DNA of 5,326 bases, taken from NCBI GenBank assembly GCA_905478725.1, contig CAJQJT010000041.1:1-5326 (forward strand). Direction: 5' to 3'. Each line of letters begins with the position of its first letter. Position 1 is the stretch's first letter. The position numbers and the translations under genes were made by a program. Shown here in pieces: positions 1 through 4,660 of the stretch. Under the pieces are notes generated by a model. The model was given only the letters and a program-made list of their open reading frames with translations, was not told where the DNA came from and searched no databases. The DNA comes from an uncultured Pseudomonadales bacterium (lineage in GTDB: Bacteria; Pseudomonadota; Gammaproteobacteria; Pseudomonadales; Porticoccaceae).

Positions 1-86
1 TTGGCGGCAGTGTCGGCGGTGGTCACTTGGGAAAACAGCAGCACAGAAAAAAGCGCTGAGGCTAATTGACGATAAGGTTTAGTCAT
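1..86 (-). CDS. Exported protein, 5' end only (signal peptide)
   Basis: Only the first 28 codons plus two bases are present; the gene runs off the left edge, so its function cannot be told. The translation begins MTKPYRQLASALFSVLLFSQ and continues VTTADTAA. It has a short basic n-region (K3, R6), a hydrophobic core from about L8 to V21 and a small-residue stretch that could be cut after TTA or ADTAA, which is a typical Sec signal peptide. The product is therefore probably periplasmic, outer-membrane or secreted. It lies downstream of the 5-alpha-reductase gene on the same strand, 124 bp after its stop, so co-transcription is possible. The ATG sits 4 bp after a 96-bp array of octamer repeats; the nearest Shine-Dalgarno-like sequence is an AGG inside the last repeat boundary, about 10 nt from the start. 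The signal peptide reading is strong; the identity is unknown. Confidence 0.72.
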   Translation of the reverse strand, partial: MTKPYRQLASALFSVLLFSQVTTADTAA

Positions 87-90
87 AAGT

Positions 91-186
91 TATCTACCTA
101 TCTACCTATCTACCCATTCACCTATTCACCTATTCACCTATTCACCTATTCACCTATTCACCTATTTAGCTATTTAGCGATTTAGC
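91..186 (-). repeat. Twelve-copy 8-bp tandem repeat array in the leader of the exported-protein gene
   Basis: Read on the minus strand toward the gene, the array is GCTAAATC, two GCTAAATA, five GGTGAATA, one GGTGAATG and three GGTAGATA, followed by ACTT and the ATG of the exported protein. All twelve units are exactly in phase with no indels, in three homogenised blocks, which suggests growth by slippage or unequal exchange. Each GGTGA unit is preceded by A, making AGGTGA, a good match to the anti-Shine-Dalgarno complement, so the leader would carry six SD-like sequences in a row plus AGGTAGAT variants next to the start. Possible roles are ribosome standby or loading, iterated protein binding, or length variation that tunes expression. 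It starts 24 bp after the 5-alpha-reductase stop. The repeat itself is certain; any function is speculative. Confidence 0.95.
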
Positions 187-210
187 TCACTGCAACAGCC
201 TAGGGTTGCC

Positions 211-1011
211 TTAGAGAATATAAGGAATAACAGCCTTGCGCTCTTGCGGGTAATCGGCAAAGTTCTTCTTGAACCAGCGATGGGTGTAAAGGGCCCGCGG
301 AGCAAGATTGCCGACGGTCATGGCCAGTACAAAAACTGCACCCAGATTCCAAGTCATAATGGCAAAGCCGACAAAGGAGAGTATCTCTCCAAGGTACTGT
401 GGGCAGGAGACAAAACGAAAGGCTCCGCCGTAGGGAATTTTGTAACGTGGCTCGTCGGCGGATGGCGTCTTTGAGCGCAGATTACGCAATATTGAATCGG
501 AGTGAATATTTAACAAAAAGCCAAATAGATAGATGGCTATGCCGATAATAAAGCGCGGATCAGTTAGCCAGGCCTCGGTGTACTGAGTACCAAATTGAGT
601 GATATAGGCGGCGTTAAAATAGCCGTGTAAAAACAGTGTTAACCAGCCAGCGATAATCACATTGAGTGCGAATGACGAACTGGAGCCGGGCTGGACACGC
701 ATCATCAGTGGGGTGAACAGAGCGCGGTTGCTGTAGTGGATCATCCAGATGGCGAGAAAGATAAGCGGGACTAGCTGATCTGAGTTGTCGCCCATAAAAA
801 ACACGATTGGAAAGATCACTAAACCGGGCAGTTCCATTAGCACCCAGCCGGTTTTAGCGTGTAGTTTAACGCCCTTTGACCGTTTACCGCCGCCAAAGCG
901 ACCACCGTACTGTGCTGTGCCAAAAAGGCTCGAGACAAACACTAGGGCTGCATAGACAAAGCCCACAATTAATAACGAGTCGTAAAAGGTATTGCCTGTA
1001 TACCATTGCAT
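211..1011 (-). CDS. 3-oxo-5-alpha-steroid 4-dehydrogenase (steroid 5-alpha-reductase)
   Basis: An integral membrane enzyme of 266 aa predicted to reduce the delta4 bond of 3-oxo-delta4-steroids to 5-alpha-3-ketosteroids with NADPH (SRD5A/DET2 family, Steroid_dh). Hydrophobic segments lie near residues 10-30, 56-73, 81-100, 114-135, 153-168 and 208-235. Family landmarks include ELP with E60, the HYSNR segment with Y93 (equivalents of SRD5A2 E57 and Y91), WLTDPRF, NIHSDSILRNLR (168-179), YKIPYGGAFRFVSCPQYLGE (190-209), NLAPRA with H244, and the C-terminal DYPQERKAVIPYIL. The SCP and NLAPRA motifs resemble plant DET2 more than human SRD5A. Q205 stands where an Asn that contacts NADPH is usual. 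I place the start at the ATG at 1011: GGAG lies 8 nt upstream and the length then fits the family (about 260 aa). An in-frame TTG at 1077 would add 22 residues but has no support. The gene is divergent from the delta4-(5alpha)-dehydrogenase gene, which catalyses the reverse reaction. The family is clear; steroid specificity is inferred, and another polycyclic enone could be the substrate. Confidence 0.9.
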   Translation of the reverse strand: MQWYTGNTFYDSLLIVGFVYAALVFVSSLFGTAQYGGRFGGGKRSKGVKLHAKTGWVLMELPGLVIFPIVFFMGDNSDQLVPLIFLAIWMIHYSNRALFTPLMMRVQPGSSSSFALNVIIAGWLTLFLHGYFNAAYITQFGTQYTEAWLTDPRFIIGIAIYLFGFLLNIHSDSILRNLRSKTPSADEPRYKIPYGGAFRFVSCPQYLGEILSFVGFAIMTWNLGAVFVLAMTVGNLAPRALYTHRWFKKNFADYPQERKAVIPYIL

Positions 1012-1019
1012 GGCCTGTG

Positions 1020-1024
1020 CTCCG
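1020..1024 (-). promoter_or_regulatory. Ribosome binding site of the 5-alpha-reductase gene
   Basis: On the minus strand CGGAG is followed by CACAGGCC and then ATG at 1011, an 8-nt spacing from GGAG. This decides in favour of the 266-aa start over the in-frame TTG at 1077. Confidence 0.6.
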
Positions 1025-1166
1025 CAGTTACATAGTGAAAACGTTAGATTAAGGTTGAATGGGGTAAAGTAATACAACCATTCGGACTATGTTTTTCAGC
1101 CTTATTATTAATTTTAACCTCGAACATATAAAAGCCCTTTGCCAAGAGCAAGACAAAATGCAGCAT

Positions 1167-1188
1167 CGTCCGTTTGGACGCTGTGTCC
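1167..1188. promoter_or_regulatory. Candidate operator: alternating GTCC/GGAC half-sites
   Basis: CGTCC-GTTT-GGACG (1167-1180) is a perfect 5-bp inverted repeat. Its right arm also pairs with a third half-site in GGAC-GCTGT-GTCC (1176-1188). Three alternating half-sites in the middle of a divergent promoter region could bind a dimeric regulator such as a TetR-type repressor, but short palindromes also occur by chance and no regulator gene is in the window. Confidence 0.28.
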
Positions 1189-1235
1189 AGAGGCTAATCC
1201 CACTAACTTTAGAGCCTGTGACAAAGCCTATAAAA

Positions 1236-1264
1236 GAGACTCGAAAGCAGGGCTTAAAAGTCTC
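1236..1264. repeat. Inverted repeat GAGACT / AGTCTC upstream of the rightward operon
   Basis: GAGACT at 1236-1241 and AGTCTC at 1259-1264 are perfect 6-bp arms separated by 17 nt, both preceded on the plus strand by AAAA. The element lies just downstream of the possible -10 at 1229-1234 and 45 bp before the ATG at 1309, where it could be an operator or a weak hairpin in the mRNA leader. No T-tract follows, so it is not a terminator. Confidence 0.25.
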
Positions 1265-1308
1265 AGCCGTTAACTATATCAACAGATAAAAGATGCGTCG
1301 GGAAAGCG

Positions 1309-2799
1309 ATGAAAACTGAACTGCACTCACATTCACAGTCTCCCATAACTGCTTCAGCTGTCGCGCAATGGCATGAGCAATACGATGTGATCATAGCCGG
1401 TTTTGGCGGCGCTGGCGCCTGCGCAGCAATCGCCGCAGCCGATGCTGGCAGCTCAGTGTTAATTTGCGATGTCGCCTCGGGCTCTGGTGGCTCCACGGCG
1501 CTGTCATCAGCAGAACTCTATTTGGGTGGCGGTACTCGAGTACAAAAAGCCTGTGGCTATAACGACAGTGTTGAAGCCATGTATGACTACCTGATGGTGA
1601 GCAACGGCCCCGAGGCCGATAGAGCAAAAATTCGCGCTTACTGCGAGGGTAGCGCCGACCATTTTAATTGGCTGGTGGATCTGGGGGTGCCTTTTAATGA
1701 CAGTGAGTTTAAGGCTCGCGCCATTGTTGCCACTACCGATGACGGCCTACTTTACACCGGCAGCGAAAAAGCCTGGCCCTATGTGGACAATATTGCGCCA
1801 GCTCCTCGAGGTCATAACCTTGCGATAAAGGGTGACCATGGTGGCCCGCTATTCATGCAGATACTCACCGCAGCGGCGATTCAGCGGGGCGTCGAAATCA
1901 GCTTCGAGACAAGAGCATTACGTCTGATCGAAGATTGCGGTGAGGTGGTTGGGCTGGTTGTTCGCAGGGATATGCAGGAGCGTTTTATAGGCTGTAATAA
2001 AGGCGTTATTTTGTCTGCGGGTGGCTTTGTTATGAATCGCGAAATGCTTGCGGAATACGCGCCAGATTTACTGCGCTGCAACTTGCCCATTGGCAATCCT
2101 GGTGACACAGGTAGCGGCATTTTGATTGGTCAGGGCATGGGTGCAGCGGTCAATAATATGCATCAGGGCTTTGTCAGCTTGCCATTTTATCCGCCCTCGT
2201 CACTGACCTATGGAATATTTATCAATGCCCATGGCAAGCGCTTTATCAATGAAGATTGCTACCATGGACGGGTCGGTGCCCATGTACTGCAGCAGCCCCC
2301 GGGCCCGGTCTATCTGGTGCTCAGTGTTGAGGATTACGGTAAGTACGAAACTCGCTCTTATCTGGGGGCAGGAATCGCCGCCACTGGCGAGACCTTGGCT
2401 GAACTGGTCGCCGACCTCGACTTGCCTGAGGGGCAGCTAGAACAGACGATTGAATTGTATAACAGCCATGCCGAGCAGCTCGCAGACCCGGAGTTTCACA
2501 AGGCGGGGGAGTGGCTAAAGCCGCTGACTGCGCCCTATGTGGCTCTTGATTGCACGCCGGGGCGCGGTGTCAATATGCCGTACTTTACCCTTGGAGGCTT
2601 GGATACTCGAGTTTCTGGGGAGGTGCTAACCGAGGCCGGCGCAACTATTCCCGGGCTCTATGCAGCGGGTCGCACCGCCTGCGGTGTTCCCCGTCGCGCC
2701 GATGGTTACGCCTCGGGCATCTCGGTGGGCGATGCCTCTTTTAGCGGCCGGATGGCTGGCGCTGCTGCTGCAGCTCGGGATAAACAACAAAGGAACTAA
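1309..2799 (+). CDS. kst4D: FAD-dependent 3-ketosteroid delta4-(5alpha)-dehydrogenase
   Basis: A 496-aa flavoprotein of the FAD_binding_2 (fumarate reductase/KstD) superfamily, predicted to desaturate C4-C5 of 5-alpha-3-ketosteroids to delta4-3-ketosteroids. The Rossmann motif is GFGGAG at 31-36 with the acidic end of strand 2 at D54, followed by the flavin loop GSGGSTALSSAELYLGGGT. Resemblance to the Rhodococcus jostii RHA1 enzyme, as I recall it, is close: VQKACG, AYCEG, HFNWLVDLGVPF, TTDDGLLY, APAPRGH, then NEDCYHGR and GYASGISVGD. Y318, Y467 and S469 sit where that enzyme has its catalytic Tyr319, Tyr466 and Ser468. The C-terminal IPGLYAAGR segment is the usual second FAD contact. The C-terminal motif differs from delta1-dehydrogenases, so a KstD delta1 role is less likely. 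No signal peptide is seen; it is probably cytoplasmic and passes electrons to an unknown acceptor. It is the first gene of the rightward operon, and GGGA lies 5 nt before the ATG. Exact substrate is inferred. Confidence 0.87.
   Translation: MKTELHSHSQSPITASAVAQWHEQYDVIIAGFGGAGACAAIAAADAGSSVLICDVASGSGGSTALSSAELYLGGGTRVQKACGYNDSVEAMYDYLMVSNGPEADRAKIRAYCEGSADHFNWLVDLGVPFNDSEFKARAIVATTDDGLLYTGSEKAWPYVDNIAPAPRGHNLAIKGDHGGPLFMQILTAAAIQRGVEISFETRALRLIEDCGEVVGLVVRRDMQERFIGCNKGVILSAGGFVMNREMLAEYAPDLLRCNLPIGNPGDTGSGILIGQGMGAAVNNMHQGFVSLPFYPPSSLTYGIFINAHGKRFINEDCYHGRVGAHVLQQPPGPVYLVLSVEDYGKYETRSYLGAGIAATGETLAELVADLDLPEGQLEQTIELYNSHAEQLADPEFHKAGEWLKPLTAPYVALDCTPGRGVNMPYFTLGGLDTRVSGEVLTEAGATIPGLYAAGRTACGVPRRADGYASGISVGDASFSGRMAGAAAAARDKQQRN
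2789..2794 (+). promoter_or_regulatory. Ribosome binding site of the SnoaL-like gene, inside the end of kst4D
   Basis: AAAGGA lies within the last codons of the dehydrogenase gene, 9 nt before the ATG at 2804. It supports that start over the upstream in-frame ATG at 2660 and suggests translational coupling across the 4-nt gap. Confidence 0.7.
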
Positions 2800-2803
2800 A
2801 AAT

Positions 2804-3439
2804 ATGAGCCATATACTTTCTCGAATTGATCGCCTGGAGTCCCTCGACGAAATTCGGCAGTTGCCAGCGAAGTACTCCCTAGCCCTGGATATGCGCGATA
2901 TAGACGCGCTGGTCAATTTGTTTCCCGAAGATGTGCGGGTCGGTAAAGGTATGCAGGGGCGGGCGCACTTTAAGCGCTGGATGGATGAAACCCTGAGGAC
3001 TCAATTCACCGGTACCTCTCACCATATTGGCAATCATATTATTGAATTTAATGATCCTGACCACGCCATAGGGGTTGTCTACTCAAAGAACGAGCACGAG
3101 ACAACTCGCGCCGACGGCGGTATCGATTGGGTGATTATGCAGATGATTTACTGGGATCAATACGAACGCATTGATGGTCGCTGGTATTTTCAGCGCCGCT
3201 TGCCCTGCTACTGGTACGCGACAGACCTCAATAACCCGCCGGTGGGTGAGCATAAAATGCGCTGGCCTGATCGCGACAATTACGACGGTGCCTTTCATGA
3301 TCTGTGGCCCAGCTGGCAGGACTTTTGGGATAACCCGATTACCGAAGAGTTGCCAGCGGTCGCAGCGCCTGCACCCCTTGAGCAGTTTTTAAAAACCATG
3401 CGTCGTGACAGCGGCGAGATCAGTATCCGAACGCGCTAA
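2804..3439 (+). CDS. NTF2/SnoaL-like protein (SnoaL_4 type)
   Basis: A 211-aa protein with the features of an NTF2-fold small-molecule enzyme (the fold of ketosteroid isomerase, scytalone dehydratase and SnoaL cyclases). The N-terminal helix pattern leads into KYSLALDMRDIDALVNLF (23-40), the usual opening of SnoaL_4 members, then FKRWMDETL, a His-rich TSHHIGNHIIEF (71-82) and a strand pair ending in WYFQRRL (127-133). Y24, D29, D32, H73, H74 and H78 are candidate pocket residues; H73/H74 recall the histidines of scytalone dehydratase-like members. After about residue 140 there is a Trp/Pro-rich extension of about 70 residues, longer than the usual 130-150-aa domain. Function could be isomerase, dehydratase or hydratase on the pathway's ring ketones, or a non-catalytic partner; the sequence does not decide. 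The gene starts 4 nt after the dehydrogenase stop, so the two are very likely co-translated. The frame stays open upstream to 2660, but that part overlaps the dehydrogenase and is not used. Confidence 0.8.
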   Translation: MSHILSRIDRLESLDEIRQLPAKYSLALDMRDIDALVNLFPEDVRVGKGMQGRAHFKRWMDETLRTQFTGTSHHIGNHIIEFNDPDHAIGVVYSKNEHETTRADGGIDWVIMQMIYWDQYERIDGRWYFQRRLPCYWYATDLNNPPVGEHKMRWPDRDNYDGAFHDLWPSWQDFWDNPITEELPAVAAPAPLEQFLKTMRRDSGEISIRTR

Positions 3440-3462
3440 TGGGCAGATTTTCCCAGCTAGAG

Positions 3463-3516
3463 TTTAGATAATTGAAAGTTAGTAAATTAAAGGCTAGATA
3501 AAGAAAGGTTAGATAA
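3463..3516 (+). repeat. Imperfect AT-rich ~15-bp direct repeats in the ene-reductase leader
   Basis: The 77-bp gap before the ene-reductase holds four successive related segments starting TTTAGATAA (3463), TTAGTAAATT (3479), CTAGATAAAG (3494) and TTAGATAAATG (3509). The first three end in AAAG or AAAGG. The last AAAGG (3504-3508), 8 nt before the ATG, is the ribosome binding site. The segments are diverged, so the repeat is less certain than the octamer array. The final AGGTTAGATAA is close to the AGGTAGATAA that precedes the exported-protein ATG at 86. Confidence 0.5.
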
Positions 3517-4602
3517 ATGTTTGATGCACTTTTTACCCCGCTTCGCCTGGGTGATATTGAATTACAAAATCGCTTTGTGATGGCGCCTATGACGCGCAGT
3601 CGAGCCAATCCCGATGACTCAGTGTCGGCTCTGCATGTTGAATATTACGCTCAGCGCGCCAGCGCCGGTTTGATTATTAGCGAAGGCATACATCCTTCTC
3701 CAGCCGGTAAAGGCTACACATTATCCCCCGGTCTCTACAGTGACGAGCAACAGCTTCTGTGGCGCGCCGTAACCGATGCGGTGCATGAGAAAGACGGCCG
3801 CATCGTCGCCCAGATAATGCACTGCGGCCGGGTTGGACACCCAGACAATAAAGCGCCGGGTAGCGACTTGATTGGGCCCTCGGCGATCCCCTGCCAGACA
3901 GAGATTTACACGCCAAAGGGAATGCAGCCAATGCCCACCCCTAGAGCCATTGAAAGCGCTGAAATCCCCGGCCTTATCCGCGAGTATTGCGAAACCGCAG
4001 AGCGCGCCATAGCTGCTGGCTTTGACGGCATTGAGCTGCACTGCACCTCCGGTTATCTGCCAGCGCAGTTTTTATCCACCGGCAGCAACCAGCGCAGCGA
4101 TAACTATGGTGGCAGTTTAGACAATCGTCTGCGCTTTGTGCTCGAGCTCACCCAGGCACTTTGCGATACAGTGGGAGCTGGCCGAGTGGGTTTGCGCGTG
4201 TGCCCCGGCAATCCCTTTAATGACCTGCAGGATGAAGACCCCAGTGAAACCTTTGGCGCACTGTTCCGTGCTCTGTCACCCATGGGTTTGGCCTATCTGC
4301 ATGTGATCCGTATGGCGTCCACCGGTATCGACAATATTGCTCTCGCCCAGCAGCACTTTAAGGGTGCACTGATCGTCAACGACAGTTACAGTCCTGAAGA
4401 GGCCGATCAACTGCTCGCTGACCAGGGTGCTGCAGCTGTATCCTTTGGCCGTGCTTTTATTGCCAACCCGGATTTTGTTGAACGTGTGGCCAAGGGTACG
4501 CCACTGAGTCGAATGAACGGCAAAACACTCTATACGCCGGGTCCGGCAGGCTATATTGACTACCCGACAGCGGAGCAGACGAGTCTATTACAGAGCGAAT
4601 AA
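3517..4602 (+). CDS. Old Yellow Enzyme-family FMN ene-reductase (NADH:flavin oxidoreductase)
   Basis: A 361-aa TIM-barrel flavoprotein of full family length, closest in style to NemA-type classical ene-reductases, which reduce the C=C bond of activated enones with NAD(P)H. FMN-binding landmarks are NRFVMAPMTRSRA (18-30, with T26), Q99 in VAQIMHCGR, R227 in GLRVCP and the phosphate-binding SFGRAFIANPD (309-319). The C-terminal GPAGYIDYP (342-350) is characteristic of the NemA/OYE group. The substrate motif reads H175-C-T-S178-G-Y180: the carbonyl-binding His and the proton-donor Tyr are kept, but the usual Asn or His three residues after H175 is Ser. The ATG has AAAGG 8 nt upstream. Soluble, cytoplasmic. 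Its place in the operon suggests it reduces a 3-keto-delta1, delta4 or dienone steroid intermediate, as related flavoenzymes do in bile acid pathways (BaiCD/BaiH are distant analogues), but no specific substrate can be read from sequence. Confidence 0.9.
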   Translation: MFDALFTPLRLGDIELQNRFVMAPMTRSRANPDDSVSALHVEYYAQRASAGLIISEGIHPSPAGKGYTLSPGLYSDEQQLLWRAVTDAVHEKDGRIVAQIMHCGRVGHPDNKAPGSDLIGPSAIPCQTEIYTPKGMQPMPTPRAIESAEIPGLIREYCETAERAIAAGFDGIELHCTSGYLPAQFLSTGSNQRSDNYGGSLDNRLRFVLELTQALCDTVGAGRVGLRVCPGNPFNDLQDEDPSETFGALFRALSPMGLAYLHVIRMASTGIDNIALAQQHFKGALIVNDSYSPEEADQLLADQGAAAVSFGRAFIANPDFVERVAKGTPLSRMNGKTLYTPGPAGYIDYPTAEQTSLLQSE

Positions 4603-4660
4603 TGCGCCGTGGCTGCAGCGGCAGGCGACTAAAAAATAATCAGAAAAAGAGGAAGAAATT

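Larger units (their letters stand above)
1012..1308. other. Divergent intergenic region between the two steroid redox genes
   Basis: This stretch of 297 bp separates the leftward 5-alpha-reductase start from the rightward dehydrogenase start and must hold the promoter of the rightward operon and probably one for the leftward gene. It is AT-rich around 1098-1133. A possible rightward -10 is TATAAA at 1229-1234, but no good -35 lies at standard spacing. I found no convincing leftward sigma-70 promoter. Small inverted repeats at 1167-1188 and 1236-1264 are listed separately. The rightward start is preceded by GGGA at 1300-1303, 5 nt before the ATG. A 66-codon open frame at 1089-1289 has no ribosome binding site or recognisable protein character and is not called. 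Confidence 0.5.

Noticed and set aside
91..186. CRISPR array or plasmid iterons
   Set aside because: Units are 8 bp with no spacers, and there is no cas, rep or origin gene; the array sits in a gene leader.
192..209. Hairpin GCAAC...GTTGC as a terminator after the 5-alpha-reductase gene
   Set aside because: The stem is only 5 bp and no T-tract follows on the minus strand, so it does not qualify as an intrinsic terminator.
244..474. Open frame antisense to the 5-alpha-reductase
   Set aside because: It is a shadow of the strongly supported minus-strand gene and has no protein features of its own.
1012..1077. N-terminal extension of the 5-alpha-reductase from a TTG at 1077
   Set aside because: It would add 22 residues with no counterpart expected in the family; the ATG at 1011 has GGAG at 8 nt and gives the usual length.
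1089..1289. 66-codon open frame in the divergent intergenic region
   Set aside because: No ribosome binding site, no recognisable domain and unusual composition; it overlaps the likely promoter region.
1309..2799. Assignment as 3-ketosteroid delta1-dehydrogenase (KstD)
   Set aside because: Length, the NEDCYHGR segment and the GYASG motif match delta4-(5alpha)-dehydrogenase better than the larger delta1 enzymes.
2660..2803. Upstream in-frame extension of the SnoaL-like gene
   Set aside because: It lies wholly inside the dehydrogenase gene, and the ATG at 2804 has its own AAAGGA site and begins a normal SnoaL-type N-terminus.
4606..4621. GC-rich hairpin between the ene-reductase and the amidohydrolase-like gene
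   Set aside because: The arms are only GCCG/CGGC, and what follows on the plus strand is A-rich rather than T-rich; the genes are more likely co-transcribed.
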